This document shows positions 46,800 to 55,653 of a stretch of DNA of 64,000 nucleotides, in pieces. The notes under the pieces are model-generated. The model saw nothing but the letters and a program-made list of their open reading frames with translations. It made no database searches and was not told the DNA's origin. The translations under genes and the position numbers were made by a program. The stretch is taken from positions 62,001-126,000 of the forward strand of contig NZ_JAGQDE010000006.1 of the NCBI RefSeq assembly GCF_018069755.1. Reading direction: 5' to 3'. Each line of letters opens with the position of its first letter. The first letter of the stretch is position 1. This stretch comes from Ideonella aquatica (GTDB taxonomy: Bacteria; Pseudomonadota; Gammaproteobacteria; Burkholderiales; Burkholderiaceae_C).

Positions 46800-49700
46800 A
46801 TGTCAGCGTCCCCCTCCGTCCCGTCGCCGTCTGGTGTGCATGTCAGCCCCCCCGCCTGGAAGCGGTGGCTGGGCCGTGGCCTGCGTGTCCTACTGTACGC
46901 CGTGCTGGCGCTGTGGGGCGTGCTGCTGCTGGCGTGGCTGACTCTGCACTGGGGGATATTGCCGCGCATCGGCGACTGGCGGCCGCAGATCGAGCAGGCC
47001 GCCAGCCGCGCGCTGGGGTTGCCGGTGCGCATCGGCGCGCTGCAAGTGGCGTCCAACAGCTGGGTGCCGGTGCTGGAGCTGCGCGAGGTCGAGCTGCACG
47101 ACGCGCGCGGCCAGCGCGCGCTGCGCCTGCCGCGGGTGGTGGCCGCGGTCTCGCCCAGCTCGCTGCTGACCTGGCAGCTGCGCCTGAGCCAGCTGCATCT
47201 GGACGGGCCGGAGGCCGTGGTGCGGCGCGACGCCCAGGGTCGCTGGCATGTCGCCGGCCAAGGCCTGGACGACGGGCCGGCGCTGCAGGGCGAGGCCGCC
47301 GCCGACTGGCTGTTCGAGCAGCCCGAGGTGGTCATCCAGCACGGCCGGCTGCAGCTGATCGACGAGCTGCGCGGCACACCACCGCTGGTGCTGGACCAAC
47401 TCAGCGCCGTGCTGCGCAACGGCCTGCGCGACCACCAGTGGCGCATCGACGCCCTGCCCCCGGCCCACTGGGGCGAGCAGATCAGCCTGCGCGGGCGCTT
47501 CCAGCAGCCGCTGCTGGCCCGCGCCGGTGACTGGAAACGCTGGAGCGGCACGCTCTACGCCCAGGGGCCGCGCATCGAGGGCGCGGTGGTGCTGGCCGAC
47601 CTGCGCGTGCCGCTGGCGCTGCAGGGCGGCTCGGGCCACTGGCGGGCCTGGCTGGAGGCCCGCCAGGGCCAGTGGCAGCAGGCCACGCTGGACGTGGCAC
47701 TGGGCGCCACCTCGGTGCCGCTGCAGGCCCAAGGCGCGCCGCTGGCGCTGGCCCGCCTGGAGACCCGGCTGCAGCTGGAACACCGCGACGACGGCTGGCG
47801 CCTGGGGCTGGAGGGCCTGCGCTTTGACACCGCCGACGGTCTGCACTGGCCCGCCAGCCGCCTGGCCCTGCACTGGCGGCCCCGCAGCGGCCAACCCGAC
47901 CTGGCCAGCCTCGACCTGGGCACCCCCGGCGCCGGCGAGCTCGACGGCGACCGCCTCGATCTGGGCGCGCTGGCCACGCTGGCCGAGCACCTGCCGCTGT
48001 CCGCCGCCTGGCGCCAGAGCCTGGCCGAGCTGGAGCCGCGCGGCCAGGTGCTGGGCCTGCAGGCGCGCTGGAGCGGCCCGCTGCAGCAACCCGAGCATTA
48101 CCGCGTCAAGGCGCGGCTGACCGACCTGGCGATCGCCTCGCGCGCCTCGCCCGAGGCCGGCGGCGTGGGCCGACCCGGCTGGCGCGGCGTCGGCCTGACC
48201 CTGGATGCCGACGAGCGTGGCGGCCAGGCCCAGCTGAACCTGCGCCAGGGCGCGCTGCTGCTGCCGGGCATCTTCGAGGACCCGTCGCTGGCGCTGGACG
48301 AGTTCGACGCCCGGCTGGTCTGGAGCGTGCAGCCGCGGCGCCAGGGCGGGCCGCCTCAGATCGAGCTGCGCGTGCAGGACGGCCGCTTCGCCAACGCCGA
48401 TGCGCGCGGCGAGCTGCAGCTGCGCTGGCGCACCGGCGACGGCGCAGCCGGCACCCCGGGCCGCGGCCAGCGCTACCCGGGCACGCTGGAGCTCAGCGGC
48501 CAGCTGGTGCAGGCGCGCGCCGCCGCGGTGGCGCGCTACCTGCCACTGGGGGTGGCGGCGTCGGCTCGGCGCTATGTCGAGGCGGCCGTGCGCGAGGGCG
48601 CGGTGCCGCGCGCCAGCTTCCGCGTGCGCGGCGACCTGTGGGACTTCCCCTTCGCCGGCCGCAGCGACGGCGAATTCCACGTCGCCGCCCAGGTCGAGCG
48701 CGCGGTGCTGGACTACGCGCCCGCCGCGCTGGTCGGGCCCGGCCCGGGCTGGCCGGCTTTCACCGACGTGGCCGGCGAGCTGGTGTTCGATCGTGGCTCG
48801 ATGGCCATCCGCCGCGCCAAGGCGCGGCTGTGGGGCGTGGCGCTGCACGACGTGAATGGCCGCATCGACGACCTGATCGAGCGGCCGCGCCTGCGCATCG
48901 ACGGCGCCGGCCGCGGCCCGCTGACCGATGCGCTGCGCTTTGTCGACGCCTCGCCGGTGGCCGGCTGGACCCGCCACGCGCTGGGCCAGGCGGTGGGCAG
49001 CGGTGCGGCCGACCTGACGCTGGCGCTGGACATCCCGCTGGACGACGCCAGCCGCGCCAGCGTCCAGGGCAGCGTGCTGCTGGGCGGCAACGACGTGCGG
49101 CTGCGGCGCGACCTGCCGCTGCTGCGCCAGGCGCGCGCGCGCATCGACTTCAGCGACAGCGGTTTCTCGATCAGCGGTGGCCAGGCCCAGGCGCTGGGCG
49201 GCGAGGCCCGCTTTGAAGCCGCCAGCCAGCCCGACGGCCGCGTGCAGGTCAAGGTGCAGGGCCAGGCCAGCGCCGAGGGCCTGCGCCAGGCCAGCGAGCT
49301 GGGCGCGCTGGCCCGCCTGGGCCAGTTGGCCAGCGGCAGCACGCCCTACCAGCTGCAGCTGGGTTTCACCGGTGAGCGCACCGAGGCGCTGTTCACCAGC
49401 CCCTTGAGCGGCCTGGCGATCGAGCTGCCGGCGCCACTGCGCAAGCCGGCCGCCGAGAGCTGGCCGCTGCGCGTGCAGCTGAGCCCGCTGGACAACCGCG
49501 GTGGCCCGCCGCGCGAGACGCTGCGCGTCGACCTGGGCCCGGTGCTGCACGCCGAGTACCAGCGCGAGCTGGCGGCCGATGGCGCGCGCGTGCTGCGCGG
49601 CAGCCTGGGCCTGGGCGAGGCCGCGCCGCCGCTGCCCGCCAGCGGCGTGCTGGCCAGCCTGAAACTGGGCCGCGTGGATGCCGACGAATGGTGGGCCTGG

Positions 49701-50879
49701 GCCCGCACCCAGGCCGGCGAGGCCGGCGTCGGTGGCGCCGCCAGCGGCCTGCTGCCCACCGAGCTGCGCGCCAGCGCGCAGGCCTTGCACAACGCCGCAC
49801 TGCCGCTCAGCCAGGTGCAGCTGTCGGGCAGCCGCCGGCCCACCGACGGCCCCTGGCAGTGGCGCCTGCAGTCCGACCAGGCGCAGGGCCAGCTCGAGTG
49901 GCGCGCCGGCACACCCGCGCTGCCCGGCGGCCAGATCGTCGCTCGCCTGAACCGGCTGGCGGTGCCCGACAGCCCCGCGGCCGAGGCCCGCCCGGGCCCG
50001 GCCCCCGAGCCGGTGCGCAGCGCTGGTGGCCTGCCGGCGCTGGACCTGACCGTGGCCGAGCTGGACTGGAAGGGCAAGCGCCTGGGCCGGCTGGAGCTGG
50101 AGAGCCCGGCCACCGCACCCGACGCGCGCGAGTGGCCGATCACCCGGCTGCTGCTGCAGCGGCCCGAGGCGCGCCTGCAGGCCCAGGGCCGCTGGAGCGC
50201 CCAGCCCCAACCCGGCACGCGCCTGGACCTGACGCTGCAACTGGCCGACAGCGGCGCACTGCTCGAGCAATGGGGCCTGGGCCGTGTGCTCAAGGGCGGC
50301 AAGGGCGAGATCAGCGGCCAGCTGCGCTGGCCCGGCGGCCCGATGGAGCCACCGGGTGCGCTGCTCAGCGGCGAGCTGAAGCTGGCGCTGGGCGAGGGCC
50401 AGATCCTCAAGGTCGAGCCCGGCGCCGGCCGGCTGCTGGGCATCCTCAGCCTGCAGTCGCTGCCGCGCCGGCTGACGCTGGACTTCCGCGACATCTTCCA
50501 GGAGGGCTTCTCCTTCGACGACATCAGCGGCGACATCCGCCTGGCCGACGGCGTGGCACGCACCAGCAACCTGCGCCTGCGCGGCCTGCAGGCCGCGGTG
50601 CTGGTGGAGGGCAGCGCCGACATGCGCAAGGAAACCCAGGACCTGCACATGCTGGTGGTGCCCGAGCTCAATGCCGGTGCCGCGTCACTGGCCTATGCGG
50701 CGGTGAACCCGGCGATCGCACTGGGCACCTTCATCGCCCAGTACCTGCTGCGCGAGCCGCTGCAGCAGGCCGGCACGCGCGAGTTCCGGGTGCGCGGCAG
50801 CTGGGACCAGCCGCAGGTCGAGGCCATCGAGCGCGCGGCCGCAGCCGCATCCGCCCCGGGCCAGACGGCCCAGCGCTGA
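46800..50879 (+). CDS. yhdP: YhdP family AsmA-like phospholipid transport protein
   Basis: 1359 residues from ATG 46800. One N-terminal transmembrane helix (LLYAVLALWGVLLLAWLTL, about 32-50) and a very long repetitive beta-strand periplasmic body typical of the AsmA/TamB/YhdP (DUF3971) bridge proteins. Its C-terminus contains FRDIFQEGFSFDDISGDIRLADGVARTSNLRLRG and LLREPLQQAG-REFRVRGSW, the conserved AsmA-C ending. YhdP helps move phospholipid between membranes. It is followed closely by the nitrilase gene. E. coli YhdP is 1266 residues. Confidence 0.94.
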   Translation: MSASPSVPSPSGVHVSPPAWKRWLGRGLRVLLYAVLALWGVLLLAWLTLHWGILPRIGDWRPQIEQAASRALGLPVRIGALQVASNSWVPVLELREVELHDARGQRALRLPRVVAAVSPSSLLTWQLRLSQLHLDGPEAVVRRDAQGRWHVAGQGLDDGPALQGEAAADWLFEQPEVVIQHGRLQLIDELRGTPPLVLDQLSAVLRNGLRDHQWRIDALPPAHWGEQISLRGRFQQPLLARAGDWKRWSGTLYAQGPRIEGAVVLADLRVPLALQGGSGHWRAWLEARQGQWQQATLDVALGATSVPLQAQGAPLALARLETRLQLEHRDDGWRLGLEGLRFDTADGLHWPASRLALHWRPRSGQPDLASLDLGTPGAGELDGDRLDLGALATLAEHLPLSAAWRQSLAELEPRGQVLGLQARWSGPLQQPEHYRVKARLTDLAIASRASPEAGGVGRPGWRGVGLTLDADERGGQAQLNLRQGALLLPGIFEDPSLALDEFDARLVWSVQPRRQGGPPQIELRVQDGRFANADARGELQLRWRTGDGAAGTPGRGQRYPGTLELSGQLVQARAAAVARYLPLGVAASARRYVEAAVREGAVPRASFRVRGDLWDFPFAGRSDGEFHVAAQVERAVLDYAPAALVGPGPGWPAFTDVAGELVFDRGSMAIRRAKARLWGVALHDVNGRIDDLIERPRLRIDGAGRGPLTDALRFVDASPVAGWTRHALGQAVGSGAADLTLALDIPLDDASRASVQGSVLLGGNDVRLRRDLPLLRQARARIDFSDSGFSISGGQAQALGGEARFEAASQPDGRVQVKVQGQASAEGLRQASELGALARLGQLASGSTPYQLQLGFTGERTEALFTSPLSGLAIELPAPLRKPAAESWPLRVQLSPLDNRGGPPRETLRVDLGPVLHAEYQRELAADGARVLRGSLGLGEAAPPLPASGVLASLKLGRVDADEWWAWARTQAGEAGVGGAASGLLPTELRASAQALHNAALPLSQVQLSGSRRPTDGPWQWRLQSDQAQGQLEWRAGTPALPGGQIVARLNRLAVPDSPAAEARPGPAPEPVRSAGGLPALDLTVAELDWKGKRLGRLELESPATAPDAREWPITRLLLQRPEARLQAQGRWSAQPQPGTRLDLTLQLADSGALLEQWGLGRVLKGGKGEISGQLRWPGGPMEPPGALLSGELKLALGEGQILKVEPGAGRLLGILSLQSLPRRLTLDFRDIFQEGFSFDDISGDIRLADGVARTSNLRLRGLQAAVLVEGSADMRKETQDLHMLVVPELNAGAASLAYAAVNPAIALGTFIAQYLLREPLQQAGTREFRVRGSWDQPQVEAIERAAAAASAPGQTAQR

Positions 50880-50883
50880 GGAC

Positions 50884-50889
50884 TATGCT
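50884..50889 (+). promoter_or_regulatory. candidate -10 with the ATG at +1 (leaderless nitrilase gene)
   Basis: TATGCT at 50884-50889; the next 7 bases lead straight to the ATG at 50897, so a start placed at normal spacing would fall at the start codon. It overlaps the yhdP stop region. No -35 is convincing. Confidence 0.4.
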
Positions 50890-50896
50890 TGCGGTC

Positions 50897-51697
50897 ATGA
50901 AGATCGCCGCGCTGCAGACCGTTGCCACGCCCGACGTGGCCCGCAACCTCGCCACCGCCGAGCGGCTGCTGGCCGACGCCGCCGCCCAGGGCGTGCGCCT
51001 GGCCGCGCTGCCCGAGTACTTTTGCCTGATGGGCCGGCGCGACGAGGACAAGCTGGCCATCGCCGAAGACGACGGCGCCGGCCCGATCCAGGACTTCCTG
51101 GCCGCGCAGGCGCGCCGCCACGGCCTGTGGATCATCGGCGGCACGCTGCCGATCAAGGCAGCCACGCCGGGCCGCGTGCGCAACGCCTGCTGCGCCTGGA
51201 ACCCGTTGGGTGAGCGCGTGGCGCGCTACGACAAGATCCACCTGTTCGCCTTCGACAACGGCGGCGAGCGCTACGACGAGGCCCGCGTGCTGGAGGCCGG
51301 CGACACCCCCGTGGCCTTCGAGGCCGAGGGCTGGCGCATCGGCCTGTCGGTCTGCTATGACCTGCGCTTTCCCGAGCTCTACCGCGCGCTGATGCAGCCG
51401 CCCTGTGACCTGCTGGTGGTGCCGGCGGCCTTCACTCACACCACCGGCCAGGCGCACTGGGACCTGCTGCTGCGCGCCCGCGCGGTCGAGAACCAGTGCT
51501 TCGTGCTGGCCCCCGCCCAGGGCGGCCGCCACGAGAACGGCCGCCGCACCTGGGGCCACAGCCAGGTCATCGACCCCTGGGGCCAGGTGCTGGCCTGCCA
51601 GGACGAGGGCGAGGCGGTGGTGGCCGCCGAGGCCGAGCCCGCCGTGCGCGACCGCGTGCGTCAGCAGCTGCCGGCGCTGGCGCACCGGCGGCTGTGA
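50897..51697 (+). CDS. carbon-nitrogen hydrolase, Nit/nitrilase superfamily
   Basis: 266 residues from ATG 50897 (MKIAALQTVATPDVARN); an ATG at 50885 would add four residues. The catalytic triad is visible: Glu 40 (LPEYF), Lys about 113 (DKIHLF) and Cys 153 (VCYDLRFPE). Related proteins are deaminated-glutathione amidases (NitB/Nit1 type). In many relatives the order is yhdP, this gene, tldD; here tldD is elsewhere. It converges on the following secreted-protein gene by 10 bases. Confidence 0.93.
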   Translation: MKIAALQTVATPDVARNLATAERLLADAAAQGVRLAALPEYFCLMGRRDEDKLAIAEDDGAGPIQDFLAAQARRHGLWIIGGTLPIKAATPGRVRNACCAWNPLGERVARYDKIHLFAFDNGGERYDEARVLEAGDTPVAFEAEGWRIGLSVCYDLRFPELYRALMQPPCDLLVVPAAFTHTTGQAHWDLLLRARAVENQCFVLAPAQGGRHENGRRTWGHSQVIDPWGQVLACQDEGEAVVAAEAEPAVRDRVRQQLPALAHRRL

Positions 51698-51707
51698 CGC
51701 GGCCCGC

Positions 51708-52733
51708 TCAGGGCTGGTCGATGCCGAAGCCGAAGAAGCGGGCCTTGGCGGGGTCGCTGCTTTCCCAGCCGAAGACGCTGAAGCCCAGGCCGGTGCCCAG
51801 CGCGTGGACCGCATTGAGGTTCACCGTCTGGCCGGTGCAGTTGGTGCCGGTGCCCTTCTCCCGGTAGGTCACGCCGGCGTGGCCCTGGTTGATGAACCAG
51901 GTCTGCTGCACGCAGCTGTCGAGCGAGCGGCGCACGAAGCTCTGGCTGACCGCATCCACCGACACCACCTCGCGGTGCTCGAAGTTCAGCGCGCTGGTCG
52001 TGCCCTGCGGGTTCTGCGACAGGCTCCAGTTGTTGGGCAGCGGGCCCACCGCCGGCAGTGTGCGAGCCAGCGCCGGCGTGGCGACATGGATCTGGTCCTG
52101 CCCCACCACCACAGCCACCAGGCCGTCCCGGTTCTTGAAGGCAAACAGGCGCTCGGTGTAGCTGCTGTCCTTGAAGGCCATGTCGAAGCCGCCCGCCGGG
52201 TTGGGCGTCAGGGTAGCGAACAGCTTGTCCGTCGGACCGCAGGCGCCGATGCCGCCGTCGCCACAGCCGGCCGAGCGCACGCGGCCGCGCCGGTCGATCG
52301 AGATCTGGCCGGCATCGGTGTGCATCAAGCCATCTTCCTGCTTGCCGGCGCCCAGGAAGTTGTGCAGCCCGACCAGGGCCTTCAGGTCGAGGGCCATCTC
52401 GGGCAGGCCCAGGGCCATGGCGCCGTTGGTCGCATCGCGCACCACCAGGATGCCGCTGCGCGACACCACCAACTGGACGTTGCCGCCGTCGCCGGAGTAG
52501 GCGCACTTCTCGGCCGCGGGGGTGAGCGTGAAGGTCCCGCCGGTGAAGTCGGTAAAGGTCAGGCTGGCAGCATCGAACTGCATGACGTGGTGGCGCCAGT
52601 CCGGGTCCGCCTCGCGGTGGTTGATCAGGCGGTAGTCACCGCTTTTGAGACTGGCACAGTTGGGTGCTGCATGGGCGCCCAGGCAGGCGCAGGCCAGCAG
52701 GCCGAGAATGGCGGGGCGGAAAAAACGGGACAT
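51708..52733 (-). CDS. secreted protein of unknown function
   Basis: 341 residues from ATG 52733. Signal peptide (LGLLACACLGAHAA, cut near residue 22). The mature part has several Cys (CASLKSGDYRLINHREADPDWRHHVMQFD, CGDGGIGACG, CVQQTWFINQGH, NCTGQTVN), suggesting disulfides. A YTERLFAFKNRDGLVAVVVGQDQIHVAT pattern suggests a beta-rich fold. No domain is recognised. Confidence 0.72.
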   Translation of the reverse strand: MSRFFRPAILGLLACACLGAHAAPNCASLKSGDYRLINHREADPDWRHHVMQFDAASLTFTDFTGGTFTLTPAAEKCAYSGDGGNVQLVVSRSGILVVRDATNGAMALGLPEMALDLKALVGLHNFLGAGKQEDGLMHTDAGQISIDRRGRVRSAGCGDGGIGACGPTDKLFATLTPNPAGGFDMAFKDSSYTERLFAFKNRDGLVAVVVGQDQIHVATPALARTLPAVGPLPNNWSLSQNPQGTTSALNFEHREVVSVDAVSQSFVRRSLDSCVQQTWFINQGHAGVTYREKGTGTNCTGQTVNLNAVHALGTGLGFSVFGWESSDPAKARFFGFGIDQP

Positions 52734-52896
52734 CGGTACTCCACAGGTATCGGGCAATCTGGCCCGAGTCTATCCAGCCGGGGCAGTGACGGGCATCGTC
52801 CAGATGGGCGATGGCGCGGTCACCTTGCGCTGCAACAGGCTGGTGTCAGCCAGGGCTGACCACAATCAAGCTTCCGCCACCGCCGCGAGCGCCTCT

Positions 52897-54744
52897 GTGC
52901 CCAACGCCTTCAACTTCGGCATCTCGCCCTTTGACTGCCTCGGCAACGACGAGCGGCAGTTGGTGCGCGACCACCTGGACATTGCCTACTTCCGCGCCGG
53001 TGACACGGTGCTGGACCCGGCCACCGCGCCCACCCACCTGTTCATCGTGATCAAGGGCACGGTCGAGCAGCGCGACGGCGACGAGCTGGTCGATCGCTAC
53101 GGCCCCGAGGACAGCTTTGATGGCCGCGCGCTGGTGGCCGGCAAGGTGTCCAGCCGCTTCGTCGCGGCCGAAGAGGTGCTGGCCTACCAGCTGGCGCGCC
53201 AGGCGGTGGCCGAGCTGATCTCGCGCAACGCCACCTTCGGCGCGCTGCTGTTTGCAGACCTGTCGAAGAAGCTCTCGGCGCTGTCGGCGCGCGGCAGCCA
53301 GCACGAGATGCAGTCGCTCAGCATGGCCCGCGTCGGCCAGGCCAGCGTGCGGCCGGTGCAGACGGTGGACGCCGGCACCGACATCGTCTCGGTGGTGCGC
53401 GTCTTCAGCGACAGCCGCACCGACCACGTGCTGGTGCGCGACACGCTGAGCACGCCGCCGCGCCTGGGCATCTTCACCACCACCGGCCTGCAGCGCGCCA
53501 TCCTGCACGGCACGCCGCTGGACCAGCTGCCAGTGCGCGAGCTGGCCACCTTCAAGCTGGTCAGTGTCTCGCCCGACGACTACCTGTTCGACGCCCAGGC
53601 GGTGATGATCCGCCACAAGGTGCGCCGGGTGGTGGTGGCCCATCGCCACGAGTCCGGCGACGAGGCCGGCAGCGAGATCATCCTGGGCACACTGGACCAG
53701 CTCGACCTGCTGAGCTTCCTGTCCAACCACAGCTACCTGATCACCCGGCAGATCCTGGAAGCCACCGACCTGGACGGCCTGAAGACCGCCGCCGGCCAGA
53801 TCAACGGCCTGATCAGCCTGCTCTACCGCGGCGGCACGCCGGTGGCACTGGTGGCGCGGGTGGTGCAGGAGCTCAATGCGCAGCTGTTCGAGCGCGCCTG
53901 GCGCCTGATCGCACCGGACGAGCTGGTCGACAACAGCTGCCTGTTCGTCATGGGCAGCGAGGGCCGCGGCGAGCAGTTGCTGAAGACCGACCAGGACAAC
54001 GCGCTGATCCTGCGCGACGGCTACGCGCCGCCGGCGGACCTGGCGGACATCTGCCAGCGCTTTTCCGAGGCGCTGACCGACTTCGGCTACCCCGAATGCC
54101 CGGGCCGCATCATGCTGAGCAACCCCGAGTGGCGCCACTCGGCCAGCGAGTTCGGCCAGACCGTGCGCCGCTGGCTGGTGATGCCCACGCCCGAGAGCCT
54201 GATGGCACTGGCCATCTTCATCGACGCCCACGCCGTGTGTGGCGATGCCCACCTGCTCGAGGACGTGCGCGCCGAGGTCTTCAAGCTGGTCACCGACAAC
54301 GACGCGCTGATGGCCCGCTTTGCCGCCGCGATCAACGCCTTCGAGTCCAGCCAGGGCTGGTGGAACCGCCTGCTGGCGCTGGGCGACGAGGACCAGCTGC
54401 TCGACCTGAAGAAGGCCGGCACCTTCCCGCTGGTGCACGGCGTGCGCGCGCTGGCGCTGGCCCACCGCATCCCGGCCACCGGCACCGTGGCGCGCATCGA
54501 GGCCCTGGCCGCCGACAGCCGCCTGCCGCCCGACCTGGCCACCAGCCTGGTCGACAGCCTGCACTTCTTCATGGGCCTGAAGCTCAAGACGGGGCTGGAG
54601 GCACTGGAGCGCGGCGAGCGCGCCGGCGGCATCCCGCTGAACCAGCTCAGCAGCCTGGACCGCGACCTGCTGAAGGACGCACTGGGCGTGGTCAAGCGCT
54701 TCCGCACCATGCTGCACCAGCGCTTCCGCCTGGACATGGTCTGA
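52897..54744 (+). CDS. DUF294/CBS/cyclic-nucleotide-binding nucleotidyltransferase-like protein
   Basis: 615 residues from the GTG at 52897 (MPNAFNFGISPFDCL), which matches the family start; the ATG at 52804 would add 31 residues. A -10-like CACAAT lies at 52861. Domains: cyclic-nucleotide-binding-type (about 15-120), two CBS repeats (about 145-270), and the DUF294 nucleotidyltransferase with GSEGRGEQLLKTDQDN (about 370-385) plus the C-terminal helical domain. Such proteins are proposed signal-transducing nucleotidyltransferases; in other proteobacteria they sit beside a DnaQ-like exonuclease and acetate permease genes, as here. Confidence 0.88.
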   Translation: MPNAFNFGISPFDCLGNDERQLVRDHLDIAYFRAGDTVLDPATAPTHLFIVIKGTVEQRDGDELVDRYGPEDSFDGRALVAGKVSSRFVAAEEVLAYQLARQAVAELISRNATFGALLFADLSKKLSALSARGSQHEMQSLSMARVGQASVRPVQTVDAGTDIVSVVRVFSDSRTDHVLVRDTLSTPPRLGIFTTTGLQRAILHGTPLDQLPVRELATFKLVSVSPDDYLFDAQAVMIRHKVRRVVVAHRHESGDEAGSEIILGTLDQLDLLSFLSNHSYLITRQILEATDLDGLKTAAGQINGLISLLYRGGTPVALVARVVQELNAQLFERAWRLIAPDELVDNSCLFVMGSEGRGEQLLKTDQDNALILRDGYAPPADLADICQRFSEALTDFGYPECPGRIMLSNPEWRHSASEFGQTVRRWLVMPTPESLMALAIFIDAHAVCGDAHLLEDVRAEVFKLVTDNDALMARFAAAINAFESSQGWWNRLLALGDEDQLLDLKKAGTFPLVHGVRALALAHRIPATGTVARIEALAADSRLPPDLATSLVDSLHFFMGLKLKTGLEALERGERAGGIPLNQLSSLDRDLLKDALGVVKRFRTMLHQRFRLDMV

Positions 54745-54792
54745 CAGACATGGTGCCCCCACGCTTCCTGCCGGTCGCGCCTTGCAGGCCGC

Positions 54793-54911
54793 GACCGATC
54801 TTCCGATCGGTCTCCTCGACAGGCCTGGGCCGTCCACTGGACGCCCCAGGTCCGGCCTCAGCCCCCCAAGGGGGCTCTGGCAGCGGACCGGCGAAGCCGG
54901 ATCCGCGCCAG
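54793..54911. repeat. array of four consecutive inverted repeats, intergenic
   Basis: Four hairpins back to back: GACCGATC-TTCC-GATCGGTC (54793-54812); an imperfect one in 54822-54858 pairing CCTGGG/CCCCAGG and GTCCA/TGGAC; AGCCCCC-CAA-GGGGGCT (54860-54876); and CTGGC-a-GCGGA-CCGGC-gaa-GCCGG-a-TCCGC-GCCAG (54877-54911). The spacer lies between two genes on the same strand. The design resembles dispersed extragenic repeats of Burkholderiales, but other copies cannot be checked here. Confidence 0.6.
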
Positions 54912-54946
54912 CGGCTTGGTCATCTCTGCATTGCCACTCTGGTTCC

Positions 54947-55627
54947 ATGAGTTCTGCACCAAGTAAGGCGCTGCCTCAGGCGCCGACGATCTGGAACCTG
55001 CCGTGGCTGAAGCTCAAGCGCGAGTGGATGCTCTACCACCTGGGCGACCAGCGTTTTCGCTTCATCTATGACGAGCCGCCACCCGACGAGTGGGTGTCGG
55101 TGGACTGCGAGACCACCGGCCTGAACCCAGCCAAGGACGACATCATCTCGATCGGCGCGGTGCGCATTGCCGGCAACCGCGTGATGACCAGCGAGAAGCT
55201 GCAGCTGCTGGTCAAGCCCAGCAAGGCGGTGTCGGCCGAGGCGATCAAGGTACACGGCCTGCGCGAGCAGGATGTGGCGCAAGGCCTGGACATTGACGAC
55301 GCGATGCACCAGTTGCTGCGCTTCATCGGCCCGCGGCCGCTGGTGGGCTACTACCTGGAGTTTGACGCGGCGCTGATCAACCGCGCGATCTTCCCGATGC
55401 TGGGCGTGCGGCTGCCGCAAGCGCAGGTCGAGATCTCGGCGCTCTACTACGACTGGAAGCAGCGCACGCTGCCGCCGTACCAGCACGGCGCCAGCATCGA
55501 CCTGCGCCTGGCGACGATGATGGCCGACCTGGACCTGCCCACTCGCCACGCGCACGACGCAGTGAACGACGCCATCATGGCCGCGCTGGCCTTTCTCAAG
55601 CTCAAGGCCCTGCTGCAGGCCGACTGA
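54947..55627 (+). CDS. DnaQ-like 3'-5' exonuclease (DEDDh)
   Basis: 226 residues from ATG 54947. DEDDh exonuclease: D53 and E55 in VSVDCETTG, a middle D in YYLEFDAALINRA, and HDAVND with the catalytic His and Asp at the C-terminal end. It can proofread or degrade single-stranded DNA or RNA. In other proteobacteria this subtype follows DUF294 genes near acetate-permease genes, matching the order here. Its actual substrate is unknown. Confidence 0.92.
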   Translation: MSSAPSKALPQAPTIWNLPWLKLKREWMLYHLGDQRFRFIYDEPPPDEWVSVDCETTGLNPAKDDIISIGAVRIAGNRVMTSEKLQLLVKPSKAVSAEAIKVHGLREQDVAQGLDIDDAMHQLLRFIGPRPLVGYYLEFDAALINRAIFPMLGVRLPQAQVEISALYYDWKQRTLPPYQHGASIDLRLATMMADLDLPTRHAHDAVNDAIMAALAFLKLKALLQAD

Positions 55628-55640
55628 GCCCGGCGCGCGC

Positions 55641-55646
55641 TACAGT
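55641..55646 (+). promoter_or_regulatory. candidate -10 with the ATG at +1 (leaderless esterase gene)
   Basis: TACAGT at 55641-55646 stands 7 bases before the ATG at 55654, the normal distance to a transcription start. Confidence 0.4.
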
Positions 55647-55653
55647 GCAGCGC

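Noticed and set aside
46890-50648. A 1252-residue open frame opposite yhdP.
   Set aside because: Composition is Ala/Gln/Arg/Leu-rich without motifs; yhdP on the plus strand has a membrane helix and the family's conserved C-terminus.
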